From contig NZ_LOEP01000012.1 of the NCBI RefSeq assembly GCF_001482285.1, forward strand, positions 1-56,511: DNA of 56,511 bases. Reading direction: 5' to 3'. Origin of the DNA: Haloferax sp. Q22. Its GTDB lineage: Archaea > Halobacteriota > Halobacteria > Halobacteriales > Haloferacaceae. A model generated the notes under the pieces. That model saw only the letters and a list, made by a program, of their open reading frames with translations, was not told the DNA's origin and made no database searches. The position numbers and the translations under genes are program-made. Shown one piece after another: positions 27,001-34,719 of this stretch. Each line of letters opens with the position of its first letter. Position 1 is the first letter of the stretch.

Positions 27001-27972
27001 TGAACAATCTATATTTCTTGATATAGCGTAGGACTGAGTTAGACTCCTTTCTATAGCTTGGAGATCATAGCAACTTTTCACGTAGTAATCAATTATAGCA
27101 TTGTCTGAGGTATAGGTTTGCCAGCTTAATTTAGGATATGAGTACAGTGAGCTCCAGTTATTGCTGAAATCAAAGTTCATATTTGATTCTGAGCTGCTTC
27201 CCTGCATCTGAGAAGTAGTCAAGCCTGACCCACCACCGCTCCGAGATTGGTTTGTGGTATTGGTATCCCAATAGGAATCAGAGCTAGTGCCGCTACTATA
27301 TCCTGTAGATCCTGCTAAACCGCCAACGTCATCGCTTCCAGAGACAAGGCCCGCAGCATAACTTGACGAAATAGATCCTTTGTTCTGGCCAACCAAACCA
27401 CCGATATCATAGGTTCCGGAAACACGGGCTAGAGAGTAAGTTGACGAGATACTCCCTCCATTATCTCCGGAGATACCCCCTGCATAGTGATTAGTTGCGT
27501 GGACACGGCCTGTGGTGAAACTCGAGGAAATACTTCCACTGTTAGTACCTACTAAACCACCAGCGTAGTAACTTCCTGTAATATTCGCCTCTCTCAAGCC
27601 GACATTCCGAATCGTAGAAGAACTAGCTGTGTTACTGAATAGTCCGACTTCTTGTGTAGCCGGCCTATTAATGTATAACCCAATGACTTTGTAGCTGTTT
27701 CCATCGAAATTCCCCGAGAAAGCAGTATCTGATCCTATCGGGTTAAACCCCTTTCCGGAGTTCCATTCTCGAGTTCCCGAAGCATCAATATTAGCAGTAA
27801 GAACGTAATGGGCGCTGAGGTTGCTGCTCATGTTCTGCAACTGGTCGACGTTCGAGATCTGGTATGGATCGCTCGAGGTTCCCGATCCTCCAGCAAAGGC
27901 TGAGACTTGACCTACGAGTAGCAAAGTAGCTACACCTGTTGCTAAAAGAGCTCTCTGCTTCCTCGAAACCAT
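24091..27972 (-). CDS. Large secreted surface protein with GLUG repeats
   Basis: A 1293-aa protein. Signal peptide at residues 1-27 (ends VSAFA). Residues about 120-550 contain repeated GGLVG...SISSSY..G.V units, the GLUG motif of bacterial and archaeal adhesins, arranged in two blocks each introduced by an IGLYINRP/ISNLHINRP beta-helix turn. Residues 640-1200 are Ig-like beta domains rich in N-x-S/T sequons. A C-terminal membrane anchor lies at about 1268-1290. GLUG proteins include IgA-peptidase-like and adhesive surface proteins, so a contact role outside the cell is likely. The TATA-like TTTTTTAATTC lies about 30 nt upstream. Confidence 0.75.
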   Translation of the reverse strand: MVSRKQRALLATGVATLLLVGQVSAFAGGSGTSSDPYQISNVDQLQNMSSNLSAHYVLTANIDASGTREWNSGKGFNPIGSDTAFSGNFDGNSYKVIGLYINRPATQEVGLFSNTASSSTIRNVGLREANITGSYYAGGLVGTNSGSISSSFTTGRVHATNHYAGGISGDNGGSISSTYSLARVSGTYDIGGLVGQNKGSISSSYAAGLVSGSDDVGGLAGSTGYSSGTSSDSYWDTNTTNQSRSGGGSGLTTSQMQGSSSESNMNFDFSNNWSSLYSYPKLSWQTYTSDNAIIDYYVKSCYDLQAIERSLTQSYAISRNIDCSITKNWNRGKGFNPIGTDSSGFTGLFDGGDKIISNLHINRPGEDSVGLFNSIETQEQSGVAEIQSIRLRNINVTGKSKVGAIAGETTITIYTSSSRGSVKGEYYVGGIAGYMFDSELLNSYSNAKVTAEGYSSGESFYAGGLVGRLEQGNISTSYSRGKVISEDDAGGLVGFIQTLDGQSYKTSITESYSTANVTVTGGDGDRSGGIAGHMYDASFSSVYWNTETSGQSNAVGGSSNVGGTEGLQTDQMTYPDAQGNLTGFDFDSSGAKYWITKEYCNWGYPYLNYNENSVVCNYPPNLNSVSWNDSNPEYGAAVRLKIDITDPDEGDSVEKVQIKAERGNSTVLNGNAGETGELWYSEPVQINETKTWYNASVLEAEDAYGNVISFSSGNSDSFYIDNSKPSIQSTTIKVNESTADNRLELGLSSDGESDLASYQGLASASAFTNTTLKAAFSFPLKTNVSISDDVGLFSENQELDIRKTDSGHRQDPSCGSLTKQCLNQTVELESLGEDSVDYSLALEIPGTLDSSKTWSGTLNAESAASHTVESHGDWIDEEQYPLRIPDQVTIGESYGATRGLEISEQLGFTWSQISTTGFVDTPSSCIQSNQTSISLSSGAAENRTVGFSCSPGGIDTQSFNLVNKTDYEKAWNNISFTVSSNLTEESNITVPIDESNLEKLSDRDGGSLEAYVNGRSGNISLRDGNGTVFITVEDDFGNSSLHEGSHTASLTYTIGKDDSSGSAPAPIRQPPSDGNQTNYSVEFTTQDYYTVAPGSTSKIYFTVWNYEKEANSVTLQTRDTTACSHFRVQSNFVGDKFSKNTSLKIPGTRDDLGAGGADVILMAKVNLPNRTELQNQGLGDTFTCRFDTGAGIGEAGSLNLTVQAVDTTPRWVKGVRQLVPDIPATSLMTREEICLPEGGENASRLEQVQRYLEEGQCSGELYSVPLPTGEASAVIFGAFVFVAGVSKYRGRVI

Positions 27973-28041
27973 ATATAAAAAGTGGCTGATATGAATTAAA
28001 AAACCACGACATAGAAAGACGGTAGAATCTTTAACTCAGAT

Positions 28042-29595
28042 TCAACCGAGAGAAGGTAGATTCTCGACAAAGCTATCTTCAACCCAGTTCTGAAGATCGA
28101 GTACGAAGACACGGAAGCTGGACCAAGGACTATCTCTCACGACGAGAGTAGCATCTGTGACACAGCGACCGCCGCTTAGAGTACCATTCACGTTTTCTGG
28201 ACAGACTTTCTTAACTGAGGCCTGACTATAACATTGTCCGCCTTCGCCCATCGTTGATCCAGCTGGACACCTTTCTTTGACCTCAGGATTGAAGACGCAG
28301 ACTCCCAGCTCCTTGTTGTAACGTCCTTTTTCGCACACGGCTTGAGCCGATGGCGTCACAACGCAGCTACCCGCTTCTGGACTCCAAACACCTGAGCTAC
28401 AACGATGTACAACTGATGGAGTCACAACGCAGTCTCCAGTCGTCTTATTCAGAGTTCCTTCCTCACAGACCCGTGTGACGTCCACTGAATTGGCGTTGAC
28501 GACCCAGAACATGGTGTAGGTCTGACCCTCAGGAACAGAGAAACTCTTGTCCTCGACGAGCTTCTGATACGGTGATGTGATACGATCAGTCTGCACTCCT
28601 GAAGCAGTTACGATGACCGGGTGCCTGCTGCAGAAGTACGAAGGATCCGGCGCTACATCGTTCCTATCGTAGGTTCCAGGGCTGAAGGTCTCCGTGACAA
28701 TAGTATAATTCTGAGGTAGGAAACAGGTATCTCCACGAAGATGCAAGTCTTCCTCAATCACGCATTCTCCATCTTGGTACGTTGCTTCCTCGCCACAGAA
28801 CCTGTAATCAACCTCGAAAGAAACAGGCTCTGTCTCGATATTCTCAAGGTTAAAATCAGGTGTTTTACTGCCTTTGTCACCCCATATCCGTTTCTTAGCT
28901 GCAGGGATGCTCGGGTTCTGAATTACGACTTTAGTTGATTTATTGACTTCCTTTTCAACCTTAAACTTTGACTCATCGTATTCTGAAAGCGTGTCTACAA
29001 CAGTAAACTCGGTTGTTCCTTTCGGCAGCAGACCATCATTCAATAATTCCACTCTGTTCCCCGCTACATCAGCGTGGACACTGCCCACCTTCAGATCATG
29101 CCAGTTATTCTCGATAGTCAAATTATACTCAACCAGTCTCTCACCAGGACCGGTTTTCTCAACACTTACACTGCTCAGTTCAACGGTGAAGTCTTCATCA
29201 GGGACATCGATTCCGACGCTATAGTCAACAGTTACGTATGTCCCATCATCTCTGAACCATTCTCCTGAGGGACGAACATCTGAGATAACGATACCATCCT
29301 CTCTATACTGCTCGTACGAATCAAGTAAAATCTCTTCACCATCAAAAATCAGCCGGGCAACATCTTGCGTCTCAGGATCCTTAGCCCCTGTAATCTCCAT
29401 ATCAACGGTGTGGCCGTAGATTTCAGCCTCTTCATAATAATCATTGTAGGCAGTCCAGTCACTGTTCGCCTGCAAGTTGACCTTATTCTGCCCTGAAACA
29501 GTAGAAAGCGAAGAGATATCAAACGAACTGAGACCTCCAATTACAAGAACTACTACAGTTGCTACACCGATTATGCGTAAGTCGAAAAGATCCAC
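28042..29595 (-). CDS. Membrane-anchored ectoprotein with cysteine repeats
   Basis: A 517-aa protein from GTG. An N-terminal membrane anchor spans about residues 8-24. The ectodomain is beta-rich, and residues 395-500 form a row of five short cysteine repeats of the form C-x-x-G-x(6-9)-G-x-C-V-x-x-P. These should fold as disulfide-linked knots outside the cell. A short amphipathic C-terminus ends the protein. The gene lies between the GLUG adhesin and the HNH/JAMM region and probably belongs to the cell-surface set. Family not recognised. Confidence 0.65.
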   Translation of the reverse strand: MDLFDLRIIGVATVVVLVIGGLSSFDISSLSTVSGQNKVNLQANSDWTAYNDYYEEAEIYGHTVDMEITGAKDPETQDVARLIFDGEEILLDSYEQYREDGIVISDVRPSGEWFRDDGTYVTVDYSVGIDVPDEDFTVELSSVSVEKTGPGERLVEYNLTIENNWHDLKVGSVHADVAGNRVELLNDGLLPKGTTEFTVVDTLSEYDESKFKVEKEVNKSTKVVIQNPSIPAAKKRIWGDKGSKTPDFNLENIETEPVSFEVDYRFCGEEATYQDGECVIEEDLHLRGDTCFLPQNYTIVTETFSPGTYDRNDVAPDPSYFCSRHPVIVTASGVQTDRITSPYQKLVEDKSFSVPEGQTYTMFWVVNANSVDVTRVCEEGTLNKTTGDCVVTPSVVHRCSSGVWSPEAGSCVVTPSAQAVCEKGRYNKELGVCVFNPEVKERCPAGSTMGEGGQCYSQASVKKVCPENVNGTLSGGRCVTDATLVVRDSPWSSFRVFVLDLQNWVEDSFVENLPSLG

Positions 29596-29634
29596 TGCTA
29601 CAAGAACAAATTATCGAATAGTATTGATAAAAGG

Positions 29635-29741
29635 TCAGGACGGCAGTAGTTCAGGACGGGTGCTGATCCCGACCTCGACCTCGGTAAAGTTGAAACCGGA
29701 ATCCTCAGTTCCAGTGATCTCCCAGCAATTCAGGCCTCCAA
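29635..29741 (-). pseudogene. Displaced 3' fragment of a JAMM-type gene
   Basis: In a frame different from the HNH gene, about 34 codons read CWEITGTEDSGFNFTEVEV and then 13 more residues to a stop. This resembles the very end of the JAMM protein gene 0.9 kb upstream (CWQVVEGGDEAYSFEEIPV): 6 of 19 residues are identical and several are similar. The frame is closed at its 5' side by a stop inside the HNH gene. It looks like the original tail of the JAMM gene, pushed away when the HNH unit arrived with a substitute tail. Confidence 0.4.
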
Positions 29742-30539
29742 CTTCTTCAAGTCAACATCTGAATTTGACGGAATAAGATTCCATCCTTCCACAACCATGT
29801 GGTGATGCTGACATAAAGTCACTAAGTTATCTAGCCGGTTCGCGTTCTCGAGTTTTTCAAAGCATCTCCTCGGTTTGATGTGATGCACAGCAGGTCTCTG
29901 ACCCAACTCTGATTTTCCCTTACCGCATACAACGCAGCTGTAGCTATCTCTCTCCCAGCACTTACGTCTCTGCTCCTCCCAGTTTGAACCAAAATCCGGA
30001 GAGTAACCACCTTTCCAGTGCGGGTTATTTTCTGCTTCGTAATCCAGTATATCCTCTTCTTTTTTATACCTATAATAGCAATTTCTTGAGCAGAAATTGT
30101 TTTCCTTCACGTTGCATTTTTTCCTTTCAAATTCTGAACCACACCAATCACATTCTATCGAAACTATGGCCTTTAACTCTCGATGTCTGTAGGCGCAATC
30201 AGTAGAGCAATATTTTTTCTGGTACTTTCCAGATAAGGTGTCGCCACACTCTGGATTTTGACATTCTTCAAATTCTCTATCATTACTGATGTCGTTTATG
30301 TGACACTCCTGGTCACAGTACACCTCGTCCTTAAACTCTGTAGTCTCAAACTCTTCGCCACAGTACCTACAAGACCTAGATAATTTTTCGGTTTCTCTTG
30401 CTTCTTTAGGAAGGTTATCTACATAGTCTCCGCTGTCATGAAAACAATCTTTTGAGCAATATTTTCTATCTCTCCAATCTTCACCTTCAAATTCTTCACC
30501 GCAGTTTTTACAAGTAACAACATCAACCACTGTGTGCAC
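29730..30539 (-). CDS. HNH endonuclease with four zinc fingers
   Basis: A 269-aa protein from GTG. Four treble-clef-like zinc fingers of the form C-x2-C...YC-x3-C occupy residues 8-165. The HNH domain follows at about 195-250, with CVVCGKGKSE, the catalytic HH in VHHIKPRRC and CQHHH at the end. HNH enzymes nick or cut DNA and are often mobile by homing; the multiple fingers suggest site recognition. The gene is clearly richer in A/T than its neighbours. It is inserted beside the JAMM gene, with a 12-bp direct repeat at its 5' side. Confidence 0.75.
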   Translation of the reverse strand: MHTVVDVVTCKNCGEEFEGEDWRDRKYCSKDCFHDSGDYVDNLPKEARETEKLSRSCRYCGEEFETTEFKDEVYCDQECHINDISNDREFEECQNPECGDTLSGKYQKKYCSTDCAYRHRELKAIVSIECDWCGSEFERKKCNVKENNFCSRNCYYRYKKEEDILDYEAENNPHWKGGYSPDFGSNWEEQRRKCWERDSYSCVVCGKGKSELGQRPAVHHIKPRRCFEKLENANRLDNLVTLCQHHHMVVEGWNLIPSNSDVDLKKLEA

Positions 30540-30605
30540 CCAAGTATTATTTAAATATCAACATTTAAGAAACAATTGGCGGCGAAGCAGAAGCTGTGTG
30601 CACCC
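30530..30605. repeat. 12-bp direct repeat at the HNH 5' edge
   Basis: CTGTGTGCACCC occurs at 30530-30541 and again at 30594-30605, 52 bp apart, in the gap between the HNH start and the JAMM stop. The first copy includes the GTG start of the HNH gene. It could be an insertion scar or a regulatory repeat. Confidence 0.5.
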
Positions 30606-30641
30606 TAAAACAGTTTCTCAAAAGCCGCCACCTTCTATTAC

Positions 30642-31277
30642 CTATCTCTCAAAGACAGGAATCTCTTCAAAACTATAGGCCTCATCACCGCCTTCAACCA
30701 CCTGCCAACAAGAAATCCCATGCAACTTCTCCGAAAAAGGACTGGATGTAATCTCATCGAACACGATACACGTATAATCCGTAGTCTCAGGCGACTCAAG
30801 CTCACGATCCTCCTCAGAAAGCCTTGGAGAACTAGAAATAGGATGAGTATGGACGAACAAATTAATCTCGCCAAACCTGTTGGAGCACGACCCACTTACA
30901 CTTTCTAATCCGCTGTCGTCGATCTTATCCGCAAAACGGAACTCCTCTACCAAACCTGAATCAGAAACAGTGCCGCAGAAAAGACGCTCATGAGCAAAAT
31001 TATCAGTAGATACCGCTCCGGTCGTAATCCAATTCATATTACTTACTTGATCAGAGGTGAAGCTGATACCTGTACCATTCCCGTCTTGCTCATCTAAGCC
31101 CAGATACTGAGTTGTTTCACCGGTGAAATACCTGAACTGTGCATCAGCATGCGGATTAGTTACGAGCACAACTCCGACAATCGAAGCCACAACAATTGCT
31201 GAGAACAAGAGGTAGACCCAATCCTCCAAGGTGATCGTCAGCAGTCGCTCGAAAAATCTTGCGGGCAACTCAATCAT
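30642..31277 (-). CDS. Membrane-anchored JAMM/MPN metalloprotease-like protein
   Basis: A 211-aa protein with one N-terminal membrane helix (about residues 19-40) and a JAB1/MPN/Mov34 domain. The signature FVHTHPISSSPRLSEED gives His-x-His-Pro and the Ser/Asp pair; the spacing to Asp is one residue longer than the usual H-x-H-x10-D. The upstream Glu may be in HERLFCG. JAMM enzymes are zinc isopeptidases or peptidases. A short basic N-terminus cannot fix topology, but four cysteines suggest an outside location. Its 3' end may have been replaced by the HNH insertion. A TATA-like TTTTTAAC lies about 28 nt upstream of the ATG. Confidence 0.65.
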   Translation of the reverse strand: MIELPARFFERLLTITLEDWVYLLFSAIVVASIVGVVLVTNPHADAQFRYFTGETTQYLGLDEQDGNGTGISFTSDQVSNMNWITTGAVSTDNFAHERLFCGTVSDSGLVEEFRFADKIDDSGLESVSGSCSNRFGEINLFVHTHPISSSPRLSEEDRELESPETTDYTCIVFDEITSSPFSEKLHGISCWQVVEGGDEAYSFEEIPVFER

Positions 31278-31309
31278 CTATACACAGGAATTGTCAATTC
31301 GTAGTTAAA

Positions 31310-31355
31310 AAGAAAAGGGAAAATGAGGGGGGAAAGAGGGCCTTTTACTTAGGCC
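31310..31355 (-). terminator. Hairpin plus T-rich terminator after the 344-aa gene
   Basis: On the minus strand GGCCT-AAGTAAA-AGGCC (31339-31355) is followed by a pyrimidine- and T-rich tract, like an intrinsic terminator. It would close the transcript of the 344-aa surface protein, as expected for a highly expressed single gene. Confidence 0.5.
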
Positions 31356-31379
31356 GAATAACCTACAGCTCCGCCAGAG

Positions 31380-32414
31380 TTACCCCTGGAAGGAGACTGT
31401 AGATCCATCTCCGATCGCATTGTCGAAGATGTCGTAAGCGTTCAGACTGATGATTGACTCACCAGGTCCGAGCTCACCGTCATCAGCAGTGCTGACTTCG
31501 GTATCGAACTCTCCCGTAACTGTCACCTGAATCTCCACAGTATCACTTGCCATCTGTGGGTCAGTACTGAGATCTACGTCACTGTTTGTGAGAGCATTTC
31601 TGAACGAAGTGGAGTCTGATAGAGGTCCTGTGGAACCATCCTTCAGACTTTCACTGTAGACTTCTTCTCCGTCGACCATTACTGAGACGTCGACTTCGGA
31701 AATTCCTTCACCGTCGTTGAAGCCTGTTACTTCGACATCGCCGAGGTAGGCAACTCCCTGCGAGACTTCGACTGATCTCTCAAGTGTTACTGTCTTAGTA
31801 CCGTTGCTCTCGAAGCTTAGGTCGCTTCCAGCGCTGAAGTACTTACTGTCAGAAGTCTTGTAGCCTGCAGAGTCTGTTCCGTAAGTTGCCCACTGGTCAA
31901 ACTGGGCGTTGTCGTCCAGGTTGATCGTCTTTCCAGCTTCTGCAAATGCCGTTCCTACTGTCTCAGGCATTGCTTCGTTCCAGAAACTGTAGTGGTACTC
32001 TCTTGGATCGCTCTTGTCCACTAGGACGAACTGGTAGTCCTGATCCTGGTGCTGTACCTCGCTAAAGGTAGCTGTGTCACCGTTGCTGATCTCTACGACC
32101 TCGTAATCTACTCCGGCCTGAAGACCGCTTGTTGCATCACTGATCGAGAAGTCGTCGTAATCACCGACATCCGGGACATCTACGCCAGGTTCGAACTTGT
32201 ACACTTCTGCTGACGATACGTCGAGTGGAAGGGTTACTTCACCGTCTACTCCCCAGTCGTTTACTGAGACTGTGTCACCAGAAGGTTCTGGCTTTGGATC
32301 GTCTCCGCCGTTGTCACCACCGACTGAACTCAGCATTCCGAAGCCGCCGGTAAATGCACCTGCGACAATCAGAGCTGAAATGATTCCAATTGCTGCTCCT
32401 ACTTTTGCATCCAT
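31380..32414 (-). CDS. Probable major surface or structural protein
   Basis: A 344-aa acidic protein with a hydrophobic segment at residues 5-28 followed by a Gly/Asp/Pro linker and a beta-rich ectodomain without cysteines. The N-terminus MDAKVGAAIGIISALIV lacks a normal basic signal-peptide start and could be a retained anchor. It has a perfect Shine-Dalgarno (GGAGGTGA, 10-12 nt before ATG), a dedicated promoter, a roughly 300-nt leader and a hairpin terminator, all unusual in this window and typical of an abundant product. It may be the main coat, pilus or S-layer-like protein of the module. Confidence 0.65.
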   Translation of the reverse strand: MDAKVGAAIGIISALIVAGAFTGGFGMLSSVGGDNGGDDPKPEPSGDTVSVNDWGVDGEVTLPLDVSSAEVYKFEPGVDVPDVGDYDDFSISDATSGLQAGVDYEVVEISNGDTATFSEVQHQDQDYQFVLVDKSDPREYHYSFWNEAMPETVGTAFAEAGKTINLDDNAQFDQWATYGTDSAGYKTSDSKYFSAGSDLSFESNGTKTVTLERSVEVSQGVAYLGDVEVTGFNDGEGISEVDVSVMVDGEEVYSESLKDGSTGPLSDSTSFRNALTNSDVDLSTDPQMASDTVEIQVTVTGEFDTEVSTADDGELGPGESIISLNAYDIFDNAIGDGSTVSFQG

Positions 32415-32717
32415 AATTTAATTTGTCACCTCCACGTTGAATGGGTCAAGCAAGGGCTGGACCAAGCTGGAGAGATCCGGGTTCCCGACCTAAATAATTC
32501 AGAAGTGCTATCGGAGTCGCCGCTGCCAGGCGTATCTTATTCGCACTGGTCCTCGAACGGCTGGCTCCAAGCCGTTGAACCGGTGCGTTCTTTCTACCAT
32601 TCCTGGGCAGATCCGAGTAGCTGAGGCCGCAACCTTCTCCAAGCAGATCCAGGGATTCCCTGCCTGCCTTTCGCGGGTTTTGGAAAAAGAGATACATTCT
32701 ATAAACAGGTTGTCAGT
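32415..32717 (-). promoter_or_regulatory. Long structured 5' leader of the 344-aa gene
   Basis: About 300 bp with no convincing gene. On the minus strand it contains a strong stem at 32548-32581 (AACGGCT-TGGAGCC-AGCCGTT extended by GGTTC/GGACC) and ends in a perfect Shine-Dalgarno before the ATG. A second TATA-like element (TTATTTAG) near 32495 could give a shorter transcript of about 60 nt. Most other genes here are leaderless, so this leader stands out as a possible translational control or stability element. Confidence 0.5.
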
Positions 32718-32732
32718 TACTGCTTTTAAAAC
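32718..32732 (-). promoter_or_regulatory. Promoter GTTTTAAAAGCAGTA
   Basis: Minus-strand member of the recurrent 15-mer promoter family. It lies just past the stop of the fusexin-like gene and about 300 nt upstream of the 344-aa gene. Confidence 0.6.
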
Positions 32733-32757
32733 AAGGGCCAAGAAAACCCGGTCCCCG

Positions 32758-34719
32758 CTACAAGTTAATGTCCGGAGTAGTACCCTTCAAATACAGGTAC
32801 CCTGTTAGAAGCAGGCCGACAACAGTCAGCAAGAACCCTAACGGATTCGTCACTAACTGATACACAGCCATGAACGCCATCCCGCCTCCTACAAGTCCTA
32901 TACCCAGTCTCACGACGGCATCACTCAATGGGATGAACTCCGTGGCAAGGCCGTCAACCATCTTACCGAGCTTAACCCCTACTAAGGCGAATCCAGCGAG
33001 GAATCCGATGAACGACAGCAACAATTGAGCCCAGGTCAATGCACCAGCGTTACCGGATAAGGCCTTCTCCATACCGCCAAATGGAGTATCTAGTTGCCAT
33101 CCGAGGCCTGGAATAGTCCACGGATCACCGCCGCCTCCACCGGGAGGCGAGTCCTTGTCACGGCATTCATACTGGACATCGTCGTCAATGTATCGAGCTT
33201 CCTCATCAGCACTGCAGACTTCGTCCTCCTCCAGTTTCAGGCCATTAGTACAGGACATGATGACGTCGACCGTTTCACCGTTTACCTGTTTCTCCTTCTT
33301 CGTCTCATCTCCCTCTGTACACTCATCTTCCTGAGTAGCAGTAACAGAGACACTGGCAGAGACCTCGTTCCCACTCCCAGTATCCTCAACAACAACTTCA
33401 CACTGGTCAGAGAACTCACTCTGCGTCATACTCGTCGAAGTGAACGTCACCCGGAAATCAAACGATGCAGTACCGCCAGGAGAAACCCTTTGAGTATCCT
33501 GCAAGCTGTTACCGCTGAAGTACTCGCCGCAGGAATCGGTACGAGCCGAGAAACTGCCTTCGCTATCACCGACATTTTCTGCTTCCACTGATATCGTTCC
33601 CTGACCCAATTCACCGAACTCTGCACCGCTTGTAGAGACGATCTCTGGCTTACCTACAGGCTTAGATATCGTGGCATAACCGTTCTCACCCGCATCAACG
33701 TAGACACTGAACTCGGGGTACATCAGGCTACGCTCCATATCCAGTTTGAACGCACCATTCTGGAAGCTCGAGTCCAAGATCTCGGAGTCAGAAAGCGGAG
33801 ACTCCGTAAACTCCGAAGCAGCTTCTTCCGCTTTTCCGTTCATCTCGCTCTCGATGTGGCTCTCAGTGGTTAGGCCTGCACCCCATTCTCCAAGAAGGTC
33901 GTCAGCATTGTTCTGGACGAAACTCTGGTACGAGGAGTAACGTGATTCGCTTATGACTCTCCAACCGCCTTCGTAGTCATTACTGTGGAGAGCATATTCA
34001 TCATCGACGAGCGGAGGATTCTCACCGGTTGAAAGACTTCCCTCCCAGCTTACCTTGGCATATCTGCCGAGGTTAGAGGTCACTCCTGTTCCGCCGTCGC
34101 CGTTAGTGATCACAGCTGTCTGAGGATTCTTATCTCCGGCCTGAAGCCTCCACTCTGTCCGGAAGACTTCGTCAGGAGAACCGATGTCAGCTACAGCACC
34201 GTAGTAATCATTTCTCTGCCAGCAATAGATTGTATACTTGTACTGCCCTGTCCAGGTATCGAACCATCTGTTCGCTCGAGCATCTACATCAGTCGTCCCG
34301 TAACCATCGACTGTGAACGTGCCAGCATCGTTCGTATCGACACAGTTCGTGGTAGTCCAGTCCCACAGCTCCTGCTTAGAGCTGACAGTCTTCTTGACTG
34401 CGTCCCAACCAGTTATCGACTCTAAACCTGTATCCTGAGTTGGGTACTTGGCGTACGTATTCTGGTGAGAAACATCGAACGTAATCGGTTCATCCGCTAC
34501 CGCTCCAGTCTCACTCTCGATCTTGCTTTCAGAGAGATATACGTTGATCTTGTCCGTAGCAAAATTAGAGGTATAACCTACTTGGAGAACCTGTCCGTCG
34601 AAGAAATCACTGTTGCTCTCGTAGGTGACTGTGTCAACAGAGTTCGTCGCTGCTGATGCAGAAGAAGCGGCTAATAGGAAAAACAGTGCTACTACCGAGG
34701 CCTTCAACCCGTTTTTCAC
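32758..34719 (-). CDS. Fusexin-like (Fsx1-type) membrane fusogen candidate
   Basis: A 653-aa protein from GTG overlapping the previous stop. Signal peptide at residues 1-23 (ends ASA). The ectodomain of about 500 residues is beta-rich with paired cysteines. A disulfide-rich C-terminal ectodomain runs to about 520 (CTEGDETKKEKQVNGE, a second CTNG, a final YECR), then a PPGGGGGDPW linker and three membrane helices at about 562-582, 598-623 and 627-645. Signal peptide, beta ectodomain, Cys-rich domain IV and a C-terminal helix cluster are the layout described for archaeal fusexins, relatives of HAP2/GCS1, which are encoded in integrated mobile elements of halophilic archaea. The N-terminal VDTVTYESNSDFFDGQ also reminds me of Fsx1. 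Identification is from architecture and memory; a different surface protein remains possible. Confidence 0.55.
   Translation of the reverse strand: MKNGLKASVVALFFLLAASSASAATNSVDTVTYESNSDFFDGQVLQVGYTSNFATDKINVYLSESKIESETGAVADEPITFDVSHQNTYAKYPTQDTGLESITGWDAVKKTVSSKQELWDWTTTNCVDTNDAGTFTVDGYGTTDVDARANRWFDTWTGQYKYTIYCWQRNDYYGAVADIGSPDEVFRTEWRLQAGDKNPQTAVITNGDGGTGVTSNLGRYAKVSWEGSLSTGENPPLVDDEYALHSNDYEGGWRVISESRYSSYQSFVQNNADDLLGEWGAGLTTESHIESEMNGKAEEAASEFTESPLSDSEILDSSFQNGAFKLDMERSLMYPEFSVYVDAGENGYATISKPVGKPEIVSTSGAEFGELGQGTISVEAENVGDSEGSFSARTDSCGEYFSGNSLQDTQRVSPGGTASFDFRVTFTSTSMTQSEFSDQCEVVVEDTGSGNEVSASVSVTATQEDECTEGDETKKEKQVNGETVDVIMSCTNGLKLEEDEVCSADEEARYIDDDVQYECRDKDSPPGGGGGDPWTIPGLGWQLDTPFGGMEKALSGNAGALTWAQLLLSFIGFLAGFALVGVKLGKMVDGLATEFIPLSDAVVRLGIGLVGGGMAFMAVYQLVTNPLGFLLTVVGLLLTGYLYLKGTTPDINL

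Noticed and set aside
32446-32741. 77- and 83-codon frames in the leader of the 344-aa gene
   Set aside because: They cross the promoter and the stable stem, have no Shine-Dalgarno or protein-like pattern and overlap each other in different frames.
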